64,000 bases of DNA, from NCBI RefSeq assembly GCF_049860565.1, contig NZ_CP172056.1, positions 1,488,001-1,552,000 on the forward strand. The letters run 5' to 3'. The position numbers were made by a program, and so were the translations under genes. Origin of the DNA: Desulfitobacterium_A nosdiversum (GTDB lineage: Bacteria; Bacillota; Desulfitobacteriia; Desulfitobacteriales; Desulfitobacteriaceae). Position 1 is the first letter of the stretch; each line of letters begins with the position of its first letter. Of this stretch, positions 42,015 to 50,181 are shown piece by piece. The notes under the pieces were generated by a model. It saw only the letters and a list, made by a program, of their open reading frames with translations. It searched no databases and had not been told where the DNA came from.

Positions 42015-43262
42015 ATGGAAAACGTACTGGGGCTGCGCTGTATTCACTGCGGGAAAGAGCTTCCGGCAAAAACGGGCATCTTCACTTGTCCGACCTGTGG
42101 GAGTAAAGATGGGATTCTCGATGTTGAATATGACTATAAAAGAATAAACCGCCTAAATACGAGGAAACAAGTTGAGAACTCTAAGGATTTTTCGATCTTC
42201 CGTTATCACGCTTTCCTTCCTATTCAACCGGATACACCCCGTCCCCATCTTCGGGTTGGCTGGAGTCCTTTATATAAGCCGGTTGGTTTAGAAAAGAGCA
42301 TGGGTATGAGCAGCCTTTATATCAAGGATGATGGTCAAAACCCAACTTCTTCGCTTAAAGACCGGGCTTCTGTGATCGCGGTGATTAAGGCCATTGAGGA
42401 AAAAGCAACAACTATTGCCTGCTCCTCCACTGGAAATGCGGCATCTTCACTTGCGGGCAACGCAGCTTCCGTCGGAATTCGCACCTTTATCTTTGTTCCC
42501 AGCCGGGCCCCGCAAGGAAAAATTGCACAGCTTCTTATTTTCGGAGCGAATGTGATCAGTGTCCAAGGATCTTATGAAGATGCCTTTCATTTATCGGCTC
42601 AGGCGATTGAACGTTGGGGCTGGTACAATAGAAATGCAGCTGTTAACCCTTATCTTGTAGAAGGAAAGAAAACCGTGGCATTGGAAATCGCGGAGCAATT
42701 GCAATGGGAGGTTCCGGACTGGGTTGTGCTTTCCGTCGGAGATGGCTGTACGATTGCCGGGGTTGGGAAGGGCTTTCAAGATCTCTATCGAGCAGGCTGG
42801 ATTGATCGATTGCCAAAACTTGCAGGTGTACAATCTGAGGGGTGTTGTCCTCTGGTCGAAGCATTTCTAAAAGATCAGCCCTGGGTGCCGTCTGAAGAAA
42901 ACACGATAGCCGACAGCATTGCTGTCGGCGTACCCCGTAATCCGGAAAAAGCCTTGCGCGCTGTGCGTGAATCCAACGGAACGATGATTGCAGTCAGCGA
43001 TGAAGAAATTCTTGCAGCGATGGGCTTCCTGGGAAAAACGAGCGGTATTTTTGGCGAGCCTGCAGGGGTTACAGGTATTGCGGGCTTGAAACACCTTCTT
43101 GCTCAGGGTACGATTAAACCAAGTGATAAAGTAGTCGCTATTGTTACAGGAAATGGTCTTAAAGATGTAAAAAATGCAATTGCGGCTGCAGGCAAGCCGA
43201 TGCGTGTTGAGCCATCATTAACGGTATTGATAGAAGAGTTAAAAAAGCGGGGTATTGAATAG
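42015..43262 (+). CDS. threonine synthase-like PLP enzyme
   Basis: 416 residues of fold-type II. A small zinc-ribbon start (CIHCGKEL..CPTCGS), the PLP lysine in PTSSLKDRAS (about residue 117), and phosphate-loop segments SSTGNAASSLAG and SVGDGCTIAG. This is threonine synthase architecture, but the place in a purine cluster and the absence of other threonine genes suggest a different amino-acid substrate. GGAGGTGATG before ATG 42015 sets the start. The next PLP enzyme follows after 15 nt. Confidence 0.8.
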   Translation: MENVLGLRCIHCGKELPAKTGIFTCPTCGSKDGILDVEYDYKRINRLNTRKQVENSKDFSIFRYHAFLPIQPDTPRPHLRVGWSPLYKPVGLEKSMGMSSLYIKDDGQNPTSSLKDRASVIAVIKAIEEKATTIACSSTGNAASSLAGNAASVGIRTFIFVPSRAPQGKIAQLLIFGANVISVQGSYEDAFHLSAQAIERWGWYNRNAAVNPYLVEGKKTVALEIAEQLQWEVPDWVVLSVGDGCTIAGVGKGFQDLYRAGWIDRLPKLAGVQSEGCCPLVEAFLKDQPWVPSEENTIADSIAVGVPRNPEKALRAVRESNGTMIAVSDEEILAAMGFLGKTSGIFGEPAGVTGIAGLKHLLAQGTIKPSDKVVAIVTGNGLKDVKNAIAAAGKPMRVEPSLTVLIEELKKRGIE

Positions 43263-43277
43263 AGAGGAGAGTTAATC

Positions 43278-44639
43278 ATGGCTAGAATTCCTTTTGGCCC
43301 AACGTATTATGAAATGCTTCATCCCGAGGCCATTGATCCGGAGATCCGCGAAAAGGCCCTGAAGGCAAAGGAAACGAACGAATTAGATCCGATTAACTTG
43401 TTTAATATTACCTGGAAAAATGAGAAAGGAAACGTACGGAAAATCATTCTCCCTAAAGCACTAACCGGGACAGAAGCTAATATCGTTGTCCTGCTTGGAA
43501 CGTATTTCCCTTCCGGTTCGCATAAAGTAGGACCTGCTTACTCAACATTGATTGAAGGCTGTGTTGATGGAGATATTCTTCCGGGAGAGCATACGATTCT
43601 CGGACCTTCAACCGGAAATTTCGGCATCGGAGTTTCGTACATCTGTAATCTTATGGGGTATGAGGCAGTCGTTATAATGCCTGATAACATGAGCAAGGAA
43701 CGCTATGACCGCATTCAAAAGTATGGAGCAAAATTAGATCTCACACCGGGCACAGAGTCGGATGTCATACTAACTCTTGAGCGAACTTATGAGCTGAAAA
43801 AAGACCCCAAAAATCGTCCGCTCGCCCAATTTGAGTTAATGCCCAACTATCGTTTCCATCGGTTTGTTACCGGCAATTCAGCCATAGAAGCAGTAAAGGG
43901 GATCGGAAACGGCCGGATTGCATGCTTTACCTCTGCTCCTGGCTCAGCAGGGACAATTGCAGCAGGAGACCAAATCAAATCGGTCTTCCCAGAGGCCAAA
44001 ATCGTTGCCCTTGAACCTTATGAGTGCTCGACATTAGCGGACGGAGGCAGAGGTCAGCATCGAATTGAGGGGATTGGAGACAAAATGTGTACTCTGATTC
44101 ATAACATTAATACCACAGATTTTGTTGCACTGATCCCGGATGATGATGCTGTTCGCGGACTAAAAGTAATACAGGAGGGCGCCGAAGTGTTAGAGGAGCT
44201 CGGGGTTACCAGCGAACAAGCAGCTGCACTTCATAATCTGTTCGGTGTTTCTGGAATCTGTAATATTCTGGGCGCGATTAAAATGGCACATTATCTTAAA
44301 CTCGGGCCTGATGATAATGTGGTTACAATTGCAACTGACGGATTTGATCGTTATCCTTCTGTTCTCGAAGATTTAGAAAGACGTTATCTTGAAACCGAAA
44401 ATTTTGTGCTGCGACGCTGGGCTCGTGATATTTTCTTAAAAGCGAACACAGAGAATGTTTATGATTTCCGCAGCTCAAAGGCCAAAGAGCAGCTTTATAA
44501 ACAAAAAGAAAAAGATTGGCTTCCCTTTGGATATTCCCAAGATTATCTGGATGAAATGAAGACAAAAGAATTTTGGGAAAAGGAGTTCGCTAAAGTCGAA
44601 TACTATGATCGAGAAATTGCTAAGCTTCGCAATGAATAG
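43278..44639 (+). CDS. PLP-dependent fold-type II lyase (CysK/TrpB superfamily)
   Basis: 453 residues. PLP lysine in PSGSHKVGPA (about residue 78), substrate loop GPSTGNFGIGVSY (about 112), and a glycine-rich phosphate loop near FTSAPGSAGTIAAG (about 215). It is longer than cysteine synthases and I do not recognise a named member. In E. coli this slot is held by YgeX, 2,3-diaminopropionate ammonia-lyase, which is another fold-type II enzyme but not clearly similar. A lyase step on a purine-derived amino acid is a reasonable inference. AGAGGAGAG precedes ATG 43278; a terminator follows. Confidence 0.75.
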   Translation: MARIPFGPTYYEMLHPEAIDPEIREKALKAKETNELDPINLFNITWKNEKGNVRKIILPKALTGTEANIVVLLGTYFPSGSHKVGPAYSTLIEGCVDGDILPGEHTILGPSTGNFGIGVSYICNLMGYEAVVIMPDNMSKERYDRIQKYGAKLDLTPGTESDVILTLERTYELKKDPKNRPLAQFELMPNYRFHRFVTGNSAIEAVKGIGNGRIACFTSAPGSAGTIAAGDQIKSVFPEAKIVALEPYECSTLADGGRGQHRIEGIGDKMCTLIHNINTTDFVALIPDDDAVRGLKVIQEGAEVLEELGVTSEQAAALHNLFGVSGICNILGAIKMAHYLKLGPDDNVVTIATDGFDRYPSVLEDLERRYLETENFVLRRWARDIFLKANTENVYDFRSSKAKEQLYKQKEKDWLPFGYSQDYLDEMKTKEFWEKEFAKVEYYDREIAKLRNE

Positions 44640-44659
44640 AAGATTGATATAGGAATATA

Positions 44660-44686
44660 GACACGCATGGGCTGCGTGTCTTTTTC
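44660..44686 (+). terminator. terminator ending the first half of the purine cluster
   Basis: GACACGCA (44660-44667) and TGCGTGTC (44673-44680) with TTTTTC after it. Confidence 0.88.
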
Positions 44687-44721
44687 AATAAACTGCTCTA
44701 TTTTCAGTAAAAAGTAAATAA

Positions 44722-44737
44722 ATTACAGTTTTGTAAT
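44722..44737. promoter_or_regulatory. palindrome upstream of the sigma-54 activator gene
   Basis: ATTACAGTTTTGTAAT: arms ATTACA and TGTAAT with a 4-nt centre, about 65 nt before the activator start. It may be an operator or autoregulatory site; AT-rich palindromes also arise by chance. Confidence 0.35.
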
Positions 44738-44800
44738 CATATACATAGAACTGATGGAAGATCGATTAACTATTCATTCCCGGAGCGTGAGGTGGAAATG

Positions 44801-46615
44801 ATGTATCAACTGCGTAATATCCAAAGTACTGTTCAGCAAACAGCGGATGCTATTGCGGCAGCGCTTAAACTCGAAGTAGAAATCGCGGATGCGGAGTTGA
44901 TCCGAATTGCGGGTACAGGAAAATATCGTATCCAAACGGGATTACCTATGGCAGAAGGGTTTGTTTACCGTCATGTTCTGCAGACGGGTATTCCTGTTAT
45001 TATCAGTGAGCCTGGCTTTAATCAGCTTTGTCAGCCTTGCTCTAGCCGGGGAAATTGTTTGGAATATGCCGAAGCAGCTATTCCGATCCGGTTAGAAGAG
45101 CAGATCATCGGGGTTATTGGTTTAGTTTGTTTCGATGAAGAACAAGCAGAGCGGTTGATGGATAATAAAGAATCTCTTCTTCAATTTTTAGAGAAAATGG
45201 TTGATCTGATGAGTGCCAAAGTTGTGGAGAATAATCAAAATCGTGAACGGGAACGTTTAACAGGTCAATTGATTGCACTGTTAAATCTCCTTCATGACGG
45301 AATTCTATTAGTCAATGAGCAAAAACAGGTTACGCATTTCAATACTTTAGCTGCCCGGCTTCTCGATATTGACCAGCAATCAGCACAGAAAATTGGCCTT
45401 ATTCAAATCCTTGATGACAGAAAGCTTTGGCAGTCCATTGAACAAGGAGAACCTTTTTCTGGGCAAATCAAAGGGAAACGAGTAGCAACTCAGCTTTATT
45501 GTGATGCTGTACCCATTAAAAATAATGGGCTAATTGAGGGGGCGGTGATCAGCCTTAAAGATATGCAGCAGATTAAAAAGCTGGTCAGGGAGACTACAGT
45601 CAGCGAAATTGAAACGCACTTTTCACAGATTATCGGCAGCAGCAAAAAGATGAGAAACCTTAAAGAAATTGCGGCGAGAGTGGCGCAAAGCAATGCCACG
45701 ATTTTGATCCAGGGTGAAAGCGGCACAGGCAAGGAATTATTCGCACGTGCAATCCATCAGAGCAGTAAGCGTAAAGATCATGCTTTTATTGCCTTGAATT
45801 GCGGTGCCATACCGGAGAATTTGTTGGAAAGTGAATTGTTTGGTTATGAGGAGGGAGCGTTTACCGGTGCTCGCCGTGGAGGAAAACTGGGCAAATTTGA
45901 ACTTGCTCATAATGGGACAATTTTTTTAGATGAGATCGGCGATCTGCCGCTTCATCTCCAAGTCAAACTTCTTCGTGTTTTGCAAGAAAAAAGGATTGAG
46001 CGAATTGGAAGTTCCCGGTTGACGGCGATTGATGTGCGGGTCATAGCAGCGACTCACCGGGACCTCGATAAAATGGTGGAAAACGGCGAGTTTAGAGAAG
46101 ATTTGTATTATCGCTTAAATGTCATACCCTTGACCATTCTTCCTCTCCGAGAGCGAAAGGAAGATATCCCAATTTTGATTCGGTCTTACCTTGAACATTA
46201 TGGACAGGTAACGGGAAAAGAGGTTAAAGGATTTACATCTGAGGCAGAACGGATTCTCAGCCGTTACTCTTGGCCAGGTAATGTAAGAGAGCTCGGTAAC
46301 GTGATTGAATATTGTGTAACGATGTCGCAGCAAGAATATATTACAGCTGAGGTTCTGCCTAAACGGGTAAAAACCGATTTTCAGTCAAGAATGATGGATA
46401 ATTCATTTAATCTTAAAGAGCTTGAACGTGAAATGATCCTAAAAGCGCTTTCGCTTGCAGAATTAGAGGGAAATAAAGAGGAAGCTGCAAGACTGCTGGG
46501 AATTAGCCGGGCTACACTTTACCGGAAGATTAAGGAATATCAAATCACCGAAAACAAGACATATCAATCCCTCGGAATCGCGCAATATCCTGAAAACACA
46601 CAAAAAGCTTGGTAG
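44801..46615 (+). CDS. sigma-54-dependent activator of the purine cluster (YgeV-like)
   Basis: About 604 residues. An N-terminal sensory region has a GAF-like part containing CQPCSSRGNC (about residues 83-92, possible metal or Fe-S site). A PAS-like segment (about 165-260) precedes the AAA+ core with GESGTGKE (about 305), EEGAFTGARR (about 350; sigma-54 contact loop) and FLDEIGDLP. A Fis-type helix-turn-helix (EAARLLGISRATLYRKIKEY, about 560) closes the protein. It lies between two operons that each have a -24/-12 promoter. Start is uncertain: GTG 44792, ATG 44798 or ATG 44801; GAGGTGG favours 44801. Confidence 0.92.
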   Translation: MYQLRNIQSTVQQTADAIAAALKLEVEIADAELIRIAGTGKYRIQTGLPMAEGFVYRHVLQTGIPVIISEPGFNQLCQPCSSRGNCLEYAEAAIPIRLEEQIIGVIGLVCFDEEQAERLMDNKESLLQFLEKMVDLMSAKVVENNQNRERERLTGQLIALLNLLHDGILLVNEQKQVTHFNTLAARLLDIDQQSAQKIGLIQILDDRKLWQSIEQGEPFSGQIKGKRVATQLYCDAVPIKNNGLIEGAVISLKDMQQIKKLVRETTVSEIETHFSQIIGSSKKMRNLKEIAARVAQSNATILIQGESGTGKELFARAIHQSSKRKDHAFIALNCGAIPENLLESELFGYEEGAFTGARRGGKLGKFELAHNGTIFLDEIGDLPLHLQVKLLRVLQEKRIERIGSSRLTAIDVRVIAATHRDLDKMVENGEFREDLYYRLNVIPLTILPLRERKEDIPILIRSYLEHYGQVTGKEVKGFTSEAERILSRYSWPGNVRELGNVIEYCVTMSQQEYITAEVLPKRVKTDFQSRMMDNSFNLKELEREMILKALSLAELEGNKEEAARLLGISRATLYRKIKEYQITENKTYQSLGIAQYPENTQKAW

Positions 46616-46760
46616 ATCTCGTAAGGAGAATAAAGTCTCAAAGTGATATTAAAATAATAAATTTATTTTGTATGAGGATTAAAAGCGAAACATCTTTGGC
46701 AGATGGTTTGAATCGTCTTAAAGTGAGATTTGCTCCTGCGAAAGTGCGCCCAAATTGAAA

Positions 46761-46776
46761 TGGCATCTATTTTGCA
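46761..46776 (+). promoter_or_regulatory. sigma-54 (-24/-12) promoter of the ygeY-ygeW-arcC run
   Basis: TGGCATCTATTTTGCA: GG at 46762-46763 and GC at 46774-46775, 10 nt apart, same as the xdhA promoter. It lies 49 nt before the start of the YgeY-like gene. The 46616-46760 stretch would hold the activator sites; I see AAAGTGA-type half sites (near 46636 and 46720) but no clear enhancer pair. Confidence 0.87.
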
Positions 46777-46824
46777 TCAAAAGTAGGTTATGAAAACCCA
46801 TGATTAAAGAAAGGGGAACACAAG

Positions 46825-48072
46825 GTGGAGGACTTCACAAAAGTTTTGGAGCTTGCCTATAAGTATGAGCAGGAGATCAGCAATTTTTTACGGGATCTAA
46901 TTGCTATTCCAAGTGAAAGCTGCAAGGAAGAAAACGTGATATTGCGCATTAAAAAAGAGATGGAAGACGTGGGTTTTGATAAAGTGGTTATCGATCCGAT
47001 GGGAAATATTTTAGGATATATCGGACACGGCAAACACATCATTGCTATGGATGCACATATCGATACTGTGGGAATCGGCGATTCTTCGCTATGGAAATAC
47101 GATCCTTACTTAGGCTATGAAGATGAGGAGATCATCATCGGGAGAGGGGGAAGCGATCAAAGCGGAGGAATGGCTGCCATGGTGTATGCAGGAAAGATCA
47201 TCAAAGAGTTAGGACTTGTCGATGACTATACGCTGATTGTTGTCGGTTCTGTCCAGGAAGAAGATTGTGATGGTTTATGCTGGCAATATATTTTGAATGA
47301 AGATCGCCTCCAACCGGAATTCGTTGTAATTACTGAGCCAACGGATGGCAAGATCTATCGCGGACACCGCGGCCGGATGGAAATCAAGGTGACAACTAAA
47401 GGAATCAGCTGTCATGGCTCAGCCCCAGAACGAGGAGATAATGCAATTTTTAAAATGGCACCGATTTTGACAGAATTGCGTGCTCTCCATGAAAACCTAA
47501 ATGATCACCCCTTCCTCGGTAAAGGAAGCTTAACGGTTTCTGAGATCTTTTTTACATCACCTTCCCGTTGTGCAGTTGCTGATAGCTGCTGGGTTTCCAT
47601 TGACCGCCGCCTGACGGCCGGCGAAACAGCTGAATATGCGCTTCAGCAAATCCAAAATCTCCCAGCAGTTAAGGCAGCTCATGCAGAAGTAACACTGTAC
47701 GCCTATGAGCGGCCTTCGTACACTAACCTGGTATACCCAACCGATGCCTATTTCCCGACATGGCTTATTGAAGAAGACCACCCCGTTTGCAAGACACTGG
47801 AGGAGGCTCATAAACGATTGTTTAAGACTGATCCCGTTGTAGATAAATGGACGTTTTCGACCAACGGAGTTTCAATTATGGGCCGCTATGGAATCCCTTG
47901 CATTGGATTTGGGCCGGGTCATGAAGATCAAGCGCATGCACCGAATGAGCGAACTTGGAAAAAGGAATTGGTCAATGCCGCAGCTATGTATGCCGTCATT
48001 CCGATTTTTTACACCCATGGGTACGCAGACAAAATGCCAGAGGCTACAGAGAACTTGGTGCGCGTTGATTAA
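46825..48072 (+). CDS. ygeY: YgeY-like M20 family metallohydrolase
   Basis: 415 residues of the M20/ArgE-DapE family: MDAHIDTVG (metal His/Asp, about residue 74), GRGGSDQSGGMAAMVYA (about 107), QEEDCDG (catalytic/metal Glu pair), TEPTDGKIYRGHRGR (about 171), and the final metal His in GPGHEDQAHAPNE. These enzymes cleave amide or ureido bonds. In the purine cluster it is proposed to act on a ureido intermediate. It starts at GTG 46825 with AAAGGGG upstream, directly after the sigma-54 promoter. Confidence 0.9.
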   Translation: MEDFTKVLELAYKYEQEISNFLRDLIAIPSESCKEENVILRIKKEMEDVGFDKVVIDPMGNILGYIGHGKHIIAMDAHIDTVGIGDSSLWKYDPYLGYEDEEIIIGRGGSDQSGGMAAMVYAGKIIKELGLVDDYTLIVVGSVQEEDCDGLCWQYILNEDRLQPEFVVITEPTDGKIYRGHRGRMEIKVTTKGISCHGSAPERGDNAIFKMAPILTELRALHENLNDHPFLGKGSLTVSEIFFTSPSRCAVADSCWVSIDRRLTAGETAEYALQQIQNLPAVKAAHAEVTLYAYERPSYTNLVYPTDAYFPTWLIEEDHPVCKTLEEAHKRLFKTDPVVDKWTFSTNGVSIMGRYGIPCIGFGPGHEDQAHAPNERTWKKELVNAAAMYAVIPIFYTHGYADKMPEATENLVRVD

Positions 48073-48104
48073 GTGAACGACTGAAGACGAAATTCCAAAG
48101 CAAT

Positions 48105-48146
48105 AAAGAGAAAGGAGAAAAGAAAAAAGAAGAAAAGAAAAAGAAA
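48105..48146 (+). other. 42-nt uninterrupted purine tract
   Basis: A run of only A and G with several GGAG/GAAG-like pieces, between ygeY and ygeW, about 60 nt before the ygeW ribosome site. It may be a ribosome standby or mRNA-stability element, or simply low-complexity sequence. Confidence 0.6.
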
Positions 48147-48208
48147 TATTACAGATCTTTTAAGAATAAGGAGATAAGAAATAAAGATAAAGTTAAGGAG
48201 GATTATAA

Positions 48209-49213
48209 ATGCAATCCATTTTCCGTGGGAAACACTTCATTAATCTTGAGGATTTTACAAAGGAAGAAGTTGACACCATGCTTGAGGTCTCATTTGACCT
48301 TAAGAAGAACTTCGCTATGGGTGTTGCAACGCCTTATTTGCAGAACCAAACCATGTTTCTCATGTTTTTTGAGCAATCGACCCGAACACGGAATTCGATG
48401 GAAGCAGGTATAGCACAACTTGGCGGGCATGCTAACTTCCTGGATTCCAGCAATATGCAAGTAGCCCATGGCGAAACGCCCAAGGATACAGCTATTATTT
48501 TATCCCGTTTTGGTCATGCCATCGCGGCACGTTACTGTAATTGGGGCATCGGCAATCAATATTTGAATGAAATGGCAAAATGGTCAACAGCTCCCGTAAT
48601 GAATCTGCAGTGTGATCTTTACCATCCCTTCCAAGCGTTAGCCGATCTTATGACAATGAAAGAAAAAATAGGCGATCTAAAAAGAGTTAAAGTATCGATC
48701 ATTTGGGCTTATGCAGAAAGCCATAAGAAACCCATTTCCGTTCCTGTATCCCAAATTCTTTTATTCCCCCGCTATGGGATGGATGTAGTTCTAGCTCATC
48801 CAAAAGGCTGGGAGCTTCCCGGTTGGGTTATTGAACAGGCGAAGGCTAATGCGGAACGCTTCGGCGGCTCAGTTAAGGTAACTCATAATGAAGAAGAGGC
48901 ATATGAAGGAGCACATATTGTCATCCCGAAAAACTGGGGAAGTTGGGTTAATGACCAAACTGGTGCGACAACAGTAGGCGCATCAAAAGTAATTGATGAT
49001 AGACTGCTTGCTCAGAAATCTTGGAAGTGTACAGAAGCGAAAATGGCGACAGCAGATAAAGACGTAATGTATATGCACGCCTTACCCGCGGACCGGAATA
49101 ATGAAGTTGAGGATTCCGTAATTGACGGACCCCATTCTATTGTCTATGACGAAGCTGAAAACCGCCTCCATACGGCTAAAGCGGTAATGACTTTATTGAT
49201 GGGTGGAAGATAA
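48209..49213 (+). CDS. ygeW: YgeW-type knotted carbamoyltransferase
   Basis: 334 residues of the aspartate/ornithine carbamoyltransferase fold. The carbamoyl-phosphate loop is EQSTRTRNSME (about residue 55) and the HALPADR motif lies near 290. The extra segments after the loop (GGHANFLDSSNMQVAHGE) are those of the YgeW subgroup. In purine catabolism the reaction would run from a ureido compound and Pi to carbamoyl phosphate. TTAAGGAGG precedes ATG 48209; the carbamate kinase gene begins 2 nt after the stop. Confidence 0.93.
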   Translation: MQSIFRGKHFINLEDFTKEEVDTMLEVSFDLKKNFAMGVATPYLQNQTMFLMFFEQSTRTRNSMEAGIAQLGGHANFLDSSNMQVAHGETPKDTAIILSRFGHAIAARYCNWGIGNQYLNEMAKWSTAPVMNLQCDLYHPFQALADLMTMKEKIGDLKRVKVSIIWAYAESHKKPISVPVSQILLFPRYGMDVVLAHPKGWELPGWVIEQAKANAERFGGSVKVTHNEEEAYEGAHIVIPKNWGSWVNDQTGATTVGASKVIDDRLLAQKSWKCTEAKMATADKDVMYMHALPADRNNEVEDSVIDGPHSIVYDEAENRLHTAKAVMTLLMGGR

Positions 49214-49215
49214 AG

Positions 49216-50166
49216 GTGAATAAATTAGCTGTTGTTGCCATCGGCGGGAATTCTCTGATTCGAGACGACTTGCATCAAAGCGTCGAAGACCAATACGCAG
49301 CAATTTGTGAAACTGCACGCCATATTGTAGGGATGATCGAGCAGGGGTATGAAGTGATTGTTACGCATGGGAATGGCCCGCAAGTTGGGTTTATTCTTCG
49401 AAGGTCAGAGATAGCAAATGAGGTCGCTTCTATGCACAGCGTACCCCTCGTCAGCTGCGGAGCAGATACCCAGGGCTCAATAGGGTATCAGATTCAGCAA
49501 GCCATTGATAATGAATTCCGCAAAAGAGGGATTAATAAAGCCTCCGTGACGATTATTACGCAAGTCTTAGTGTCACGTGAAGATCCGGCTTTTCAGAAAC
49601 CTTCTAAACCTATCGGCTCCTTTTATAGTGAAGAACAAGCTCTGGAGATGCAAAAAGAACATTTGGGTTGGATTATGATCAATGATGCAGGGCGGGGGTA
49701 TCGCCGCGTCGTACCCTCTCCTTTGCCCCAGCAAATCGTGGAGAAAGAGGTGATCCGCAGTCTAGCCCAAGCAGGATACTGTGTTGTTGGTGTTGGAGGG
49801 GGAGGAATCCCGGTTATAGCAAAAGCTAATGGAGAACTCGAAGGTGTTGATGCAGTTATTGATAAGGACTTTGCCTCGAGTCTTCTGGCAGCGGAGATTC
49901 AGGCTGATTTGCTTATTATTTCAACAGGGGTGCCTCAAGTTTATTTAAACTATGGGAAGCCGGATGAAAAGCCTCTGGATCGGGTTACTCTTGCAGAACT
50001 TAAAGAGTATGCAAAAGAGAATCATTTTGCACCCGGAAGTATGCTGCCTAAAGTTCAAGCTGTCATTAACTTTCTTGAACACGGCGGTAAACAAGCGATT
50101 ATCACAAACCCGGAATCGCTGGAAGACGCTATTGCAGAAAAAACAGGGACCCATGTTTTTCCGTAG
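49216..50166 (+). CDS. arcC: carbamate kinase
   Basis: Converts carbamoyl phosphate and ADP into ATP, CO2 and NH3. 316 residues with VVAIGGNSLI (residue 5), THGNGPQVGF (about 53), VVGVGGGGIPV (about 193) and the DKDFASSLLA segment. GTG 49216 lies 2 nt after ygeW with AAGG within its last codons, so the transferase and kinase are tightly coupled. This is the energy-conserving step of the cluster (YqeA equivalent). Confidence 0.95.
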   Translation: MNKLAVVAIGGNSLIRDDLHQSVEDQYAAICETARHIVGMIEQGYEVIVTHGNGPQVGFILRRSEIANEVASMHSVPLVSCGADTQGSIGYQIQQAIDNEFRKRGINKASVTIITQVLVSREDPAFQKPSKPIGSFYSEEQALEMQKEHLGWIMINDAGRGYRRVVPSPLPQQIVEKEVIRSLAQAGYCVVGVGGGGIPVIAKANGELEGVDAVIDKDFASSLLAAEIQADLLIISTGVPQVYLNYGKPDEKPLDRVTLAELKEYAKENHFAPGSMLPKVQAVINFLEHGGKQAIITNPESLEDAIAEKTGTHVFP

Positions 50167-50181
50167 GACGGTGAATCAAAC

